Below, one piece after another: positions 10,244 through 21,451 of a DNA stretch of 64,000 bases (position 1 is the stretch's first letter; the number at the start of each line of letters is the position of its first letter). The notes under the pieces were generated by a model. It was not told where the DNA came from. It did no database searches and was given only the letters and a program-made list of their open reading frames with translations. The position numbers were made by a program, and so were the translations under genes. The stretch is taken from the NCBI GenBank assembly GCA_905178155.1, contig CAJINV010000011.1:643982-707981 (forward strand), in the 5' to 3' direction. This stretch comes from Amoebophrya sp. A120 (Eukaryota; Sar; Dinophyceae; Syndiniales; Amoebophryaceae).

Positions 10244-11755
10244 ATGTCGCGCTACATTACCGAGCCTGACTTTGATGTTTATCACTCGGAGGGAGGCCAC
10301 CTGGGCGTTCGCGAAGCGCAGTTGACCGCCAACGCCTCTCTTGTGAAGTCCGAGTTTGAGACCCAGAAACAGCTGGCCGGGGACTTGAAAGCCAAGTTGG
10401 ACCGTGGCGATAATCTTGAATTTCAAGACAATGAAACATCTTTGCCTTTCGGCCCCAACGATGCCGAGGACCGCGAGGAGATTTTCCGCCTCCACTCGTG
10501 GGCTCTGCGCATGCGCAACATCGTGCGTGTCGTCAATCGCGATCACGCCAAGGATATGGAACGGAAGCAGAAAGAGAGAGCCGAAGTGGACGACGAGATC
10601 GCGAAGTACGTGGGTATTATCGCGCGCATCAAAGCGGTTCGGGAAAATTTGAAAACGCAAGGAAAGCTTCCGCAGCCGTGTTTGATCGAGGGGTGCCTCG
10701 CAGCGGGCAACATGTTGCAGTACTGGCGGCATGTGAAGCAGGAAGCCACGAAGCAGAACGACGACGAGTCTGATTTCGTGGAGGGGCCTCCAGCGAAAAA
10801 ACAGAAGAGAGACCGCGTGGTCGTGGCAGAAGCCGGCGACGCAGGGGAAACCAACGAGCAGTCCGAAAGCGGGGGCCCGGAGGCCGGTTTGCTGGAAAGC
10901 CCTGACTTTGTTCGCTTCTATGACGAGATCAACCGTTGCTGTGCGGACGTGTGCGCCCTTCACAATGGTGGGGGGACGTCGCTCTCGCCGAAGCTGATGA
11001 CAATGGTTTCCGCTTGCTTGGCCGCGATTGGTGGCCAAGAAGATCGCTGGACCGCGGGCGCCTGCGAACTGCGGCGCGACCTCCTTACTGCCGTGACGCA
11101 GTTTTTTTTTCTGGACAACACGGACTGGATTGCCGACACTGACGAAAAACAGGCCACCATCCAAGTTCTCTTCAAGCGGCTGCAGGACCGCTGGACAAGC
11201 TTGCTGCGGTGTCGCAATCTGCAGGTGGATGCGTCGCTCCGGCGGTTTGTAGCGTCGCTTCAAGGGCTCGGCAGTGACTTTGATGATTTTTTTCCGGTCC
11301 CCTTCGAGTTCCGCCTTGCGGCCCCTGGCGCACCTGCTGTAGCGTTGGACCCATATGACATTCTTTATGAAGAGGTCCTTCTTGACTCGATGTGGATGTT
11401 CCGCGGCGATCATGTCTGGACCTGGCGGGGCCGTCATGACGTGACGGAGCTGGTCGACTACGAGCCTCCACCGCCGCAAGCTGGCGCTGTCCGGGGCAAG
11501 AAATGGCCGCTGAAGGAAGCCGCAGACCTCTGCCTGGGGATGTGCAGGAAAGGAAGAGACAAGCAGTGGTGGTTTGTCGACGTCTGCTTGAACCCGCCGG
11601 GCGGCGCCTCGCCGAAAAAGTACAAGCATTGGGTGGCCTGGAGTTCGGCTTTTCCTCATGTGGATCCCCCCGCGTCGAAAATCGAGGTGGAGAGCGCTGT
11701 CGTAGGAAAATTGCGTGGCGAGGAAAAGCTTCAAGGCGGGGAGCATCGGGGGTGA
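10244..11755 (+). CDS. unknown 503-aa protein, intronless
   Basis: Single uninterrupted frame from the ATG in AGGATCATGTC to the TGA at 11753-11755. Residues about 30-150 are charged and helical and may form a coiled coil. A basic cluster PPAKKQKRDR (about residues 183-192) looks like a nuclear localisation signal and is followed by an acidic Gly/Glu stretch. The C-terminal half is mixed, with several Trp residues (DRWTSLL, DHVWTWRG, QWWFVDVC). I recognise no domain. A longer antisense frame (10007-11746, minus) is rejected because of its composition. No introner is present. Confidence 0.6.
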   Translation: MSRYITEPDFDVYHSEGGHLGVREAQLTANASLVKSEFETQKQLAGDLKAKLDRGDNLEFQDNETSLPFGPNDAEDREEIFRLHSWALRMRNIVRVVNRDHAKDMERKQKERAEVDDEIAKYVGIIARIKAVRENLKTQGKLPQPCLIEGCLAAGNMLQYWRHVKQEATKQNDDESDFVEGPPAKKQKRDRVVVAEAGDAGETNEQSESGGPEAGLLESPDFVRFYDEINRCCADVCALHNGGGTSLSPKLMTMVSACLAAIGGQEDRWTAGACELRRDLLTAVTQFFFLDNTDWIADTDEKQATIQVLFKRLQDRWTSLLRCRNLQVDASLRRFVASLQGLGSDFDDFFPVPFEFRLAAPGAPAVALDPYDILYEEVLLDSMWMFRGDHVWTWRGRHDVTELVDYEPPPPQAGAVRGKKWPLKEAADLCLGMCRKGRDKQWWFVDVCLNPPGGASPKKYKHWVAWSSAFPHVDPPASKIEVESAVVGKLRGEEKLQGGEHRG

Positions 11756-13300
11756 GCACGCCGGCGCCAGCGCTCTCGTCTTCCACTGCGGTTTTGGACT
11801 ATGCGTTTCATCTTTTTGAGTTTTGTGTAAGCATACGTACTAATATTAATTCGGAATTATGATCTCCTTGTAGATCTGTCTTTCAATGTAGCAGATCATA
11901 TAAGTAACTACTTACCGCTTTCAGAAAAACTCGCGTCTTGTTGCGTTTGATATTAAAATTTCGCGAACTTACCAAAATTGTTTAAACCCCGCTTGCTTGT
12001 ACCATCGTTTAGTTCGCATTGCTACGGAATTGATTCAAAATTCCCTCTGGGATTGTGCTTTTCAATGTATTCGGAATTTTCCGTGAATGCAATCAATGAT
12101 GTGAGGTGCGTTTCTCGTTTCTTTCTGTTGACCATAGCAGTACTAGTCAGCACCCACAGGAGGTATGAGCTATCTTCTGGAGACGAACGTGATGACGTTT
12201 AGCGCACTGACATTTCTCTTGCTGTCGGCTAGTAGCCATAAAAAAGTACATGTGCAGCTCCGTAAAGGAGGGTCGACCACCTTCAGACACAAGAGAGATA
12301 CTTAATGCGGCGTCTGATATTTTAATTTTTTTAGAGACCGACCGCACATAGTTTCATAGAGCGCCGTTCGCCTTGTATCACGAAGTGTATTAAGTAGTGA
12401 AAGACAGTGAAAAATAGTATCTCGGTTTCATCCTGCTTCAACTCTTAGAGCTCGACCTCCTGAAGAGGAGGTCGAGTTATAGAGAACCTCTATCGGAGAA
12501 CACGATACGCCTATCTGCTCCTGCACGCTATGGCGATTGTGACGGCCGGACGAGGACGTGGGGAGAGTAAAAATGCGTTTATGGACCCAGAAAAGCATTT
12601 GTAGACAGGTTCTTGAGCAGGTTGTGGCTACTGGAGATGTAGTGTTCGCTTAGGCGCCATGTGGCGCCCTGTCACAAACGACAGAATGATCGTTGGCCTC
12701 GAAGCTCCTTTGCAAAAACTCGGTCCTAAATTTGAGCGAACGCATAGCTCGGTGTTGTCTCGGTCATGGTAAATTTCTGTGAGAAGAAGCAAGAAGCTGG
12801 ATCCATCCGTGAAATAATTATTCGGGTAATTTCGGACGAACACCAACACAGCATGTCAAGAAAACAAAGCAACTGTACTAGGTATGCAACAAAATCATGC
12901 CGAAGATCGCAAATCATGGTCATAAAAGAAAATGAATTTTCGTGAAACAAGCCTCAGTTCACCTCTAGAGATCCCCCAAAACGAACTGCGCGTTTCTCGT
13001 GAAGACGCTGCATGAGCAGGTACTTAAATTGCAGAGATCAACAACACAACTACTGCACTGCGGCTTGCTTTTCTCTACTTTTCAATACACGTAGCTTCGA
13101 ACAAATCGAAAACACAGCCACAGTGAGTTGACTCTGACTATACTCAATATCACGCTTTTGATTCATTTCTACTGATAACCACGAAGATTTTTCCCCCCGA
13201 TTGTACTAATCCTCTCCTGCGACTTTTTATACGATTTTTTTCTCGATTCCACCACGACATCAATCATTCATCGGAACTACAGCCCCTAGTACCCACAACC
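11756..13300. other. intergenic spacer
   Basis: About 1.5 kb, AT-rich, no gene recognised on either strand. It contains the hairpin at 12451-12476. The final 200 bp is pyrimidine-rich and is likely the leader of the NAF1-like gene. Confidence 0.45.
12451..12476. repeat. perfect 11-bp inverted repeat with 4-nt loop
   Basis: CTCGACCTCCT-gaag-AGGAGGTCGAG. It could form a stable hairpin. No adjacent T-run or gene end links it to termination; role unknown. Confidence 0.6.
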
Positions 13301-14314
13301 ATGGCAACATCAACATCTTCCTTTCCCAGCACCACGTCGTCGCCCCCCACGGCGGCCCAGCAGTGGGGCAAGAACGACGAGAGTTCATCACTTCTGAAAG
13401 CCACCGTGAACCTGGACGGCGCCGACCCATCGCTCTTCGACGGCCAAACGAGCGTTGACGACGTGGAATTCGCGGCCCAGTTTGCGCAGTTGGAACTGGC
13501 CAAGAAGGATGAAAATACTATCACGGGGGCGGCCGCGAAGAACAGTACCGCAAGTGGTAGTAACCCGTTCAGCCGCGCGGGGCTTGCGGTGCCCGCAATG
13601 GACGGGTTTGACTTCCAGTTTGACGACGAAGAGGAGCCGGAGAACATGATGCAAAAGTACGTCGAGTCGGCGCTGCAGGCAACGGGGTTGGACTTAATGC
13701 CCGCCAGTGAAGACGAAGGCGACGACGATAACATGGTTGTGCCATTGAATCTTGACCAACAACTGCACACGTCGGGGACCTTGACCTCCAGCAGCAGCGG
13801 CCCCGCGGGTGGTCAAATGAGCACTCTTGACGCGAAGAAGCTCGAGGCCAACGAAAAATTGATGGACGCGGGGCGGAAGAACACGGAGCACCTGCCGCAA
13901 CTGGTCGATACGGCGAAGGTGCCGACGCCCAAAGCGGGGAAGGTGTTGTCGACTTTCGACAACTTGATCGTGGTGCAGGCCCCGCTGGAGGCCCGGGCGC
14001 TGGACTTGAAGTCGATCTTGTGCCTCCCGACCGGGGACGTGGTGGGCATGGTGGTGGACGTGTTTGGCAACATCCACCAGCCGCACTACCTGGTGTTCCC
14101 CACCAACGCCGATTTGGACAAGGAACACTACGCCGTCGGGGTGGAGCTCTGCTACGTGAAGGACCAGTCCGCGTACGCGATGGATTTCGCCCCGGATGTG
14201 TACGAGCTGCACGGGAAAAGGCCGACGGAGGGGCAGGAGGATAGCGACGTGGAAAACGCAGAAATCGTAGGGGACGAAAGCGACGACGAAATTCATCTTG
14301 CGGCACCGGCGTAA
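13301..14314 (+). CDS. naf1: NAF1-like H/ACA snoRNP assembly factor
   Basis: Single exon, 337 aa, ATG in a good context (ACAACCATGG). The Gar1/Naf1 RNA-binding fold lies at about residues 213-300: 'DNLIVVQAP', 'LDLKSILCLPTGDVVGMVVD', 'VFGNIHQPHYLV', then the 'VELCYVKDQSAYAMDF' strand. NAF1 binds dyskerin during assembly of H/ACA snoRNPs in the nucleus and is replaced later by Gar1. Acidic low-complexity regions flank the domain at both ends (EDEGDDDNM; EDSDVENAEIVGDESDDE), as expected for NAF1 rather than the Gly/Arg-rich Gar1. The protein is shorter than yeast or human NAF1. Confidence 0.8.
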   Translation: MATSTSSFPSTTSSPPTAAQQWGKNDESSSLLKATVNLDGADPSLFDGQTSVDDVEFAAQFAQLELAKKDENTITGAAAKNSTASGSNPFSRAGLAVPAMDGFDFQFDDEEEPENMMQKYVESALQATGLDLMPASEDEGDDDNMVVPLNLDQQLHTSGTLTSSSSGPAGGQMSTLDAKKLEANEKLMDAGRKNTEHLPQLVDTAKVPTPKAGKVLSTFDNLIVVQAPLEARALDLKSILCLPTGDVVGMVVDVFGNIHQPHYLVFPTNADLDKEHYAVGVELCYVKDQSAYAMDFAPDVYELHGKRPTEGQEDSDVENAEIVGDESDDEIHLAAPA

Positions 14315-15014
14315 GAGAAGAAGTTGGGGACCACGGAATGATTTGGTGGAATTTTTATGCGAGAAAATAAAAGTGACTGTGACTGTGTGTTGCTGTAGTT
14401 GCATATACACAGCATGATGAAGAAAGGGCAAGTTTGATTGCCGCGATAAAGAGGTTAGTAAAAACGACTATACACGATCATGATGAACAAGAGCGCGATT
14501 TAGAAAGACATGCAACAAAAGCAAAAGAAAACGAGCTTGAAGAGCTGGCTGCTGTTCTTTCTGAGTAGGGAAGTCGTCTGCATTTTTTAGGGGTGTTCAT
14601 CTTCGTGGCTGTGATTTCGTCTTTCTTCAAGCACTACTTCAAAATCACAAATACAACTGTGAGCCTGAATTGAATCCAACCCATAGAAGTATCTATAGGC
14701 CTGTGCTCGTCCTCTCTCACGAGCGGTCGTAGCCAAATAATCTGTTGTTTGCGAAACTCACAAAACTATTTTTCGTACCCCCTGAATGACGTGTGCGAGT
14801 GTGAGGCCCACACCCAAGTCCGAAAAAACCTAGCCTCGTAACAGCCGCACCCTTATGGTATAGATCAACTGTTCGTCATAGAGGATCGGCGTTCAGCTGC
14901 TCTCGGGCTGGAGGAGGGAGTAGCACGCAGCAGTCCGCTAAAGGGCACACTGCCAACATCATCATCATATAATCTCGAACTCGTCGTCTACTACAGAACT
15001 TCCAAAATAAAAAC
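14315..15014. other. intergenic spacer
   Basis: 700 bp without a convincing gene or element. Confidence 0.4.
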
Positions 15015-16767
15015 ATGAGCAGTTCTTTCCTGAACTTGAGGCCTTGCACGACACTGCTGGCAACGTTCTTGCTTCTCCCGTTTTGTTTACATCTCCTCCC
15101 TGTCACCACCGCTGGTCGCCCATCTCGGGACGGGGATGCTGTGACTGCGCCGCCCGATAACGATTGGGAGTACTACTGGGGGCGAGGAGCGGGTCCAACT
15201 CTTCTGGAAAACAAGCGCGGGAATAACATGGTGGTTCCGCCCCCGCCCGGAGCTGTACCCGCCACGAAGCTGCAGGTTAAAAACGTCGGACATCAGGGAA
15301 CTACAAGCAAAGTCGTGCTGCAGAAGGATCTCTCACAAGAACTGCTGCCGCGGGGTACCGATTCTACCCCAAGTGAGGTTCTTGTGGGTGGTGGTGGTGC
15401 ACAGCCATCGCAGAATCCGGACGAAAACGACATGGCAGTGAAGGTGATGCGAAATTTCTGGAAAAACCAGCAGCCGGGCGGCCTGCGGGATGTCATGGGG
15501 CAGAATGGCATTGCGACAGCGAATCAACAAGAATCTGCGGAGGTCGCCGTGGAGCATCAAGAGGAGAAAGGGGAAACGGAAATATTGAATAAACCTTCTT
15601 CATCTACTAGTTCTAGCGAAGACGAATTTTTACCCGTAGTGCTCGGCACCCCCGCGCGGAGCCTGTCTTCCTTTGCGGGAACTACAGCCTCCATGGAGGA
15701 CGAGGGCCAGCAACCCGACCGGCTTTCCTACGAGCCGAGTAGGGGGCGACTCACGGCCTCGCAAAACGTATGGATTGCAAATATGTCTGGGTCTGGAAGA
15801 ATGCAACTTGTGATGCTATTTCTGGAAGCTACAAAAATCTGTATTGCATGAGCAGCAAGAGGCGTCCAGTTTTTGCTCCGCGGAGCGGGCACTTGTCATG
15901 CTGGATAGGCATCAATAGTCCCGCAAAAAATCTGTCATGCTAGGTCCTCCATTACAGGCATCGTAGCTCATGCGAAATATGCATGACAAACCTCGAAATC
16001 TTCCAGCCCCAGACATTTTTGCATTTGATAAAACGCCGCCCGGGACAAGACGGCAAAGGAGGTTTTGAACAACCTGTGGCAGCAGCCGGGCTTTCAGCGG
16101 GCTATCAAGTGTAAAAATGTCTGGATCTGGAAGATTCTGAGGCTTGTCATGCATGTTTTGAATTGGCCATTATATCTGTGATGCATGCCCTAGCATCACA
16201 GATTTTGCGCGGGCTTCGCGATGCCTATTCCGCATGACAAATGCCCCCTCCGCGTATCAAAAATTACACTCCCTTTGCTGCTCATGCAATACAGATTTTT
16301 TTGGAATCCAAATTTAGCATCACAAGTTGCATTCTTCCAGACCCAGACATTTTTACATTTGACACGGGCGCGGATGCAGCACATGATTGCCGAGGCGGTG
16401 AAAAAATCGAACGAACCCGGGGGGTTTCCTATCAAAATGAAAAATCCCCTCTCCCCATATCAAAAACGAAATTTGTGATGCTGTATTTGAGTACACAAAT
16501 CGACTTGTAATGCTAGAAGGCCAAGAGACGCAGCTGTGGCCTCGTTTGCAGGCAATTTGTCACGCTGTTTCCAACTTCCAGCTGCCCCCTGTCATGCTGA
16601 AGATGCACGGCTTTCCCACGCCAACCAGCACTACAGTCCGCATCTTTTCCCTTCTAGCATGACAAAGCTGATTTGTGACCACAAATCTGCATCACAAATT
16701 TCTAGTTTGAGTATGGGGTGGGGGGATTTTTCATTTTGATATTCCCGCTGCAGTGAGGAAGGGATAA
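15015..16767 (+). CDS. secreted or membrane-anchored unknown protein, four exons
   Basis: Exons 15015-15768, 16036-16102, 16370-16429 and 16746-16767 join to 903 nt (300 aa, TAA at 16765). All three introns are introners, and the frame is kept only if each element plus one flanking repeat is removed. The N-terminus is a clear signal sequence: TTLLATFLLLPFCLHLL preceded by Arg, followed by PVTTAG, which could be a cleavage site. The mature part is hydrophilic, with Pro/Gly-rich, Gln/Glu-rich and poly-Ser stretches and no known domain. The end reads AARDKTAKEVLNNLWQQPGF and then a short helix. The three tiny terminal exons (67, 60 and 22 bp) are produced entirely by element insertions. Confidence 0.75.
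15769..16030. mobile_element. introner, TCTGGGTCTGG family, AAACG duplication
   Basis: 262 bp. Starts TATGGATTGCAAATATGTCT, ends ...CATTTTTGCATTTGATA. AAACG at 15764-15768 and 16031-16035. Internally inverted relative to the next element (16103). Confidence 0.9.
16103..16364. mobile_element. introner, TCTGGGTCTGG family, CGGGC duplication
   Basis: 262 bp. Starts TATCAAGTGTAAAAATGTCT, ends ...GACATTTTTACATTTGACA. CGGGC at 16098-16102 and 16365-16369. Its right half (TGCTCATGCAATACAGATTT) is the reverse complement of the left half of the 15769 element. Confidence 0.9.
16430..16741. mobile_element. introner, CCCC-rich TIR, TTCC duplication
   Basis: 312 bp. Starts TATCAAAATGAAAAATCCCC and ends GGGGATTTTTCATTTTGATA, a nearly perfect TIR. 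The direct repeat is TTCC (16426-16429, 16742-16745), only 4 bp. It interrupts the codon before the final 22-bp exon. Confidence 0.85.
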
Positions 16768-17646
16768 GCCGATTCTTTTGGAAGTAAGTAGTTGGTTTAT
16801 TTCGTTTTGGACACGGTCTGTTGATAGCGGATGACGTTAATACATGGATACAATTTACAAAAGGATATTATGCAGCAAACTAGAAGAGAAAAACTTGCCA
16901 CAACTAGTTTGTTTTTTTGAGGACTATGTGGGAGGAATTGCACTACAGTATGTGGGAGGCTTTTACCGCTCACCTTGAGAAGCGCACACGTCATTCTTTT
17001 TTTGAGGACCGATTTTGCTGATTTGTCGCCATCATCCTGCAGCTCGGTGTAGTGTACGTCGTCCCACAGTACTTCTCCGGGCTGGCCGTGTCATTTAATA
17101 TTGACGCGCACTCATCTTCATGGTTCGCTCTCGCTGGTTCCTTACTTTCATGGATGAATATATCGTCGCGGTTCTTTCGGACTAGTATTGATGCGTGCAG
17201 AAAGCTGGAGGTGGTCTAGTACAATGTATTCGGGCGAAAGCAGCAGATCAGCAAGTCGCATGCGACATACTGATCTTCCCCTTTGAAGATCAAGATCTAC
17301 GAATACGACGGACCGGTGCACGATCTGACACTTTTTTTTCCGATCATTTGAGTGCGAGCGCAGATCGTGCATGCGGTCCTGTGTGATGACCCTGAAGACC
17401 CTCCTGCGGTGTGCTTGTCGATCCTTCGTCGATTAGCTTTTAGCTTGTACTATTGATTCTACTGCCTCGCTTTTTGACGACCAGCGACAATTTCTCAATC
17501 TTCCTGAGAGCGACTTTTGTACAGTCTTGTGTTTATTATATTTTTATCACATTTTTGTGCTTATACATAGTTCTACCTCTACGAAGAGGATCCTGACGTT
17601 CTTTACTCCGAATGAAATTTAGAAATTGAAAAAGCGTAGCGAAACC
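16768..17646. other. intergenic spacer
   Basis: About 880 bp; no convincing gene. AGTAAGTA at 16783-16790, 16 bp after the previous stop. Confidence 0.4.
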
Positions 17647-20600
17647 ATGCCAGCAGCCGCGAGCACGACGACTCCGAGTAGGAGCGTGGCCATCGCCGCG
17701 CGGGTGAAGCGGCGGCAGGAGCAAACAGCCGCGAAGAAAGCTTCTTCCAGTAGCAAGAGCACCTGCAGCACTTCTGCGTCGACATCGCCGTCCCCATGCT
17801 CAACAACGTCTCCACCACCGACAAGCGCCGCGTCATCATCGTCCTCCAACAGTAGAGGGCCGGCTTTGAAGAAGAGCGCAGATTATCCACCGAAAAATAT
17901 TGATGATTCGGCCGCGGCAAATAAAAAGAACAGCAAGTTGTGCAAGTTTGAAAAGCAGCTCCGCGCCCGGCCGGTGGAGATGGTGCGAAAATTATTGAAG
18001 AAACGGGCTGGGTACACCGAGCGGATTCAGGGACAGGTGGTTCTGAGCGGCAAGGAGGGGGAGCAGCAGCCGTCGGGGTTGTATGTCTTGGAGGCAGGGT
18101 CATATGCGTCGTATGCCTCTGCATCTGCATCTGTTCAGCAGGAGATGGACGGCGCCCAGCCCTTCTCTTCCTGCTCATCAGCGAGTGGTAGTGCTGGCAG
18201 TACTTGTACCACACAGTCCACCTCCCAGGATGTGCTGGTGCCCTCCTGCTCGTCGCGAAAGAAGTCCTTCGACACCTACCTCCCGATGCACCTGCTGTTT
18301 CCCTGGCTGATGCTGCTCCAGGATCCGAATTTGCCCGGGCCGAAACGGTTTAAATTGGAGCAGAAGGCGTACAAATCCATTCCGCTGTACTGCAACAAGG
18401 TTCTGTTCCAAGCGGATCCGGTTTCGGGGCGATTACTGGAATGCGAAAAGGCGGTCCGGTTTCTGCTGAATCCGGAACAACAACAATTGGGGAAAAATGG
18501 TTGTGACATGGCATTGGAGGACCAAGAGGCGCTGCTGGAACTGCTAAACTATGCTGGAAGCAGTAGTTGTAGCAGCGCAGAAGTAGGCCCTCGTCGTGAA
18601 AAGTCAACAGGGAAGCACAAGCAGAAGTCATCTTCAAGGGTACTAGTAGATGATCAAAATAAACACGTCTTTACTACTAGCGACGAGGAAAGAACAAGAC
18701 CAAAGGACGGAGTGTGTTTACCGCGGAAGCGAAGAAAAATCGCGGAGCAGCTACAAGAGGGAAAGGTGGAACCAACAGCAGGAGCGGACAAGAAGGGTAT
18801 TGGTGTTCTGGGCGCGAGCTGCAAAATGAAAAATGCCACTTGCAGTACACGGCGACCACAGAGTGAAGTCTCCGTGCCGCTCCGAGAGCAATACCCGCTG
18901 CCGGTGTGGCCGCCGCCAAAAAATCCGTCCTCGTCCACGAGTTATGTTTCCACCGCTAGTACTAGTAGTTCAAGTTCTACATCTACTTCTACAGCAAGAG
19001 AAATAAATGCCCAAAACACGAAGTTGATCATCCGCTGGTGCCAGCCGGAAGCTGAGCCAGGCGACTTAATTCTGTACACGGGGTTTCACGGAAACATCTC
19101 CACGAAATTCGGCGTCACCTGTGTCCAGCACGTCGACTACATTCCAGAACAGTTGCTGAGGAAGTACTTGCGAGAGGAAGCAGGTGCGGGCTGTACTTCT
19201 TCGCAGAAGGCCGAGGAAGATCATGATGAAGATGAACCGCAGTCGGTTGTTAATAATCCTCCCAGAACTTCTTCGGCGGATATGGATGTTGAAACTGCGT
19301 GTTTCAAAACCCTGATCACGTCCTACTGGGAAAAGTTCGAAACCTCCATCGTGGACGTGGGCAGCGGGAGCACGCGCAGCAGCACCGAGGAGAAGAAACT
19401 GTACGCGTTTGACGCGTATAAGAAGAGGAAAACAATAAAGAGCCTTCCACCACCAGCAGCGGCAGCGAGACCAAAGACCGAGAGGACGAAAGGGAGAAAG
19501 GACCACTTCCCTGTCGGAGGACGAGCAAGTCTTCTCGCCCCGAACATGAACAAGGCGTCATCTTCGCACCTGGCAGCTGCATCTTCAGAGTCAGACTTGC
19601 CGGTGCTCTCCTCGACCGTGCGCGGCGCGATACTGGGGTCAACATCAGAAGTTGTATCGAAGGGTTTATTTGCTGGCATTACGGGTACTAGTTCATCTTC
19701 CAGGACTGAGTCGCAGCAACATGATCATTCTCTCAAGTTCGACAGGATGTTTCAAGAGCTCAACGACCAAGGTTATTTGGTCGTGAAGAAGGCAGAGCTA
19801 ATGAGGTTGCAGGATGAAGAGATTTCCCAGAGAAGTAGTCCTAGTGAGCTGCAGATGAAAGCGACACCAGCTGCACCCGAACTACAGGTGGACTACGCAG
19901 AAACGGTAGAACGGGCGATCCACGAAACAGACCGGATTTTCAACTTTGTTTTGCAGTATCACAACGTCCCACTGATGATAGAAGCCGGAGATGATGGACA
20001 GGAAGGCGGGGGCGATGAGGATCCTAGTGCTGAAGTAGATGGTGCACCAGGAACCTGTTCGAAGAAGATGAAAAGTGGAACAAAAACTACATCAGAGCTA
20101 GACAAAATTATCAATCCACCTCGCAAATTCTTGTACCGTCCGCTTTTACCGCAAAAGGTGACGGACAACGACGAGAAAATTTTTCAGGCCATGCTCGACC
20201 AAAACGTCTTTTGCGATAAGGGACATCAATACCACGACCACAAGCACGACCAAAAGCTGCGACGAGACGGAACAAGAACAACATCAGCATTAAACCCCCT
20301 GCGTAAGAAGAAGAACAGCACTCATGTCCCCCCTTTATTATCCCTGACCAACCCCCTGGACGAGCGATGGCTCTACCTGCGCAGCGAGGAGGACCGGGAA
20401 TACCTCTGTGGCGACCGAAACGTGATGTACGCGAAACGGAACTCTGGTGCGCAGTTCGGAAACGCGATTTCTGCGGTGAGTCACGGGATGGGGAGAATGG
20501 CCTGCGTTTACCGGAACGCGGTTTTGTTGGAGTTGCAGGCGAGCGCGGGTGTAAAAGCGGTGTTCGAGCAGATGTACCAGCGGATGATGGCGATGGAGAA

Positions 20601-20844
20601 AACTTCTACCGAAGGTAGTCGTGAAGACAAAAATCACGCGTCGGTTGTAGTATCTCGCCACCCCTCGTCGTCGTCTACTACAGCTCCGGGAACAGCAAGT
20701 CGCTGCGACCTGCTCCTCATTCCCGAGCGGTTGCGGGTTAAGTGTCGCTACGGTAGGTTCGGAAAGCACGACGGGCCGCCGTGGCACCCGCTGAAGGCCC
20801 ACCCGATGCCCGCGCACGCGGATAAACACTTGCTGCGACCATAA
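17647..20844 (+). CDS. unknown large, basic, low-complexity protein (1065 aa)
   Basis: Single exon from the ATG in GAAACCATGCC; the frame upstream to 17626 has only a TTG. The first 80 residues are Ser/Thr/Pro-rich. A compact part around residues 95-300 (FEKQLRARPVEMVRKLLKKR; MHLLFPWLMLLQDPN) and another at about 455-510 (IIRWCQPEAEPGDLILYTGF) look folded. PRKRRKI (near 18721) resembles a nuclear localisation signal. The C-terminus is rich in Arg, His and Pro (KCRYGRFGKHDGPPWHP). Ser-rich linkers separate the parts, a style shared with the next gene. I recognise no family. No introner is present although the gene is 3.2 kb. Confidence 0.6.
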   Translation: MPAAASTTTPSRSVAIAARVKRRQEQTAAKKASSSSKSTCSTSASTSPSPCSTTSPPPTSAASSSSSNSRGPALKKSADYPPKNIDDSAAANKKNSKLCKFEKQLRARPVEMVRKLLKKRAGYTERIQGQVVLSGKEGEQQPSGLYVLEAGSYASYASASASVQQEMDGAQPFSSCSSASGSAGSTCTTQSTSQDVLVPSCSSRKKSFDTYLPMHLLFPWLMLLQDPNLPGPKRFKLEQKAYKSIPLYCNKVLFQADPVSGRLLECEKAVRFLLNPEQQQLGKNGCDMALEDQEALLELLNYAGSSSCSSAEVGPRREKSTGKHKQKSSSRVLVDDQNKHVFTTSDEERTRPKDGVCLPRKRRKIAEQLQEGKVEPTAGADKKGIGVLGASCKMKNATCSTRRPQSEVSVPLREQYPLPVWPPPKNPSSSTSYVSTASTSSSSSTSTSTAREINAQNTKLIIRWCQPEAEPGDLILYTGFHGNISTKFGVTCVQHVDYIPEQLLRKYLREEAGAGCTSSQKAEEDHDEDEPQSVVNNPPRTSSADMDVETACFKTLITSYWEKFETSIVDVGSGSTRSSTEEKKLYAFDAYKKRKTIKSLPPPAAAARPKTERTKGRKDHFPVGGRASLLAPNMNKASSSHLAAASSESDLPVLSSTVRGAILGSTSEVVSKGLFAGITGTSSSSRTESQQHDHSLKFDRMFQELNDQGYLVVKKAELMRLQDEEISQRSSPSELQMKATPAAPELQVDYAETVERAIHETDRIFNFVLQYHNVPLMIEAGDDGQEGGGDEDPSAEVDGAPGTCSKKMKSGTKTTSELDKIINPPRKFLYRPLLPQKVTDNDEKIFQAMLDQNVFCDKGHQYHDHKHDQKLRRDGTRTTSALNPLRKKKNSTHVPPLLSLTNPLDERWLYLRSEEDREYLCGDRNVMYAKRNSGAQFGNAISAVSHGMGRMACVYRNAVLLELQASAGVKAVFEQMYQRMMAMEKTSTEGSREDKNHASVVVSRHPSSSSTTAPGTASRCDLLLIPERLRVKCRYGRFGKHDGPPWHPLKAHPMPAHADKHLLRP

Positions 20845-21451
20845 ACGACTGACCGATAGGAACATACGTTTCTTGTTTGGTAGGAAAACGACGGAGTTTA
20901 CGCTGGCTCTAGGATGAAAGATGAGGACCAAGTTTCAATTCAGAAAGGGAGACTTTTAGTATAGCAGGACGAGCAGCCACAGCCTTGTTGACCCTGTCGT
21001 CTCTGCATAGCGACACAACAACTTTTCAAAGTTTTCATACGATCAACATAATCCTGTTTGATCAGGGGCGACGATACGACCACGTGAAGCAATATTTACG
21101 CACAACGCGGCCGCGGCAAAGACGGCTCTGCGCGTGACAAAGAGATAAATTGTTGCGTTCCTGGGTAGTTCTTGAGACGACAAAGATCTGGCTTCTTTCT
21201 GGATTCTGAACAGCACCGTCATGGATTCAGATGCTGATCTTTTCATCAGGTCGCTTTATTTGCATGGCGACTATGTCGTGCACACAGATCTTTACTATTC
21301 ATCTGTTGCCACCTATTATTTGCGCGCCGGTACAAGAACTTCATGTTCGGTTTTTCTTTTTCCTCTGAGACAGAGAGATCCTATTGCGTGATTTAGGCTC
21401 GCTTCATTTTCAATTTGTTCCCGACGTATATTTGATTTCGAAAGGGACAAA
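20845..21451. other. intergenic spacer
   Basis: About 600 bp, no gene recognised. Probably holds the 3' end of the 17647 transcript and the leader of the aat-like gene. Confidence 0.4.

Noticed and set aside
10007-11746. 579-codon minus-strand open frame opposite the 10244 gene
   Set aside because: It mirrors the opposite strand's codon pattern, with Arg/His/Leu-rich content and no domain. The plus-strand frame has a better start, acidic/basic patterning and matches the orientation of all neighbours.
12451-12476. Perfect hairpin as a transcription terminator
   Set aside because: It is far from the nearest stop, has no T-run, and such terminators are not expected in a eukaryotic nucleus. Kept only as a repeat.
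15015-16767. Separate small genes in the three short frames after 15851
   Set aside because: They lie in the interiors of introners; the real exons (67, 60 and 22 bp) join in frame with the first exon.
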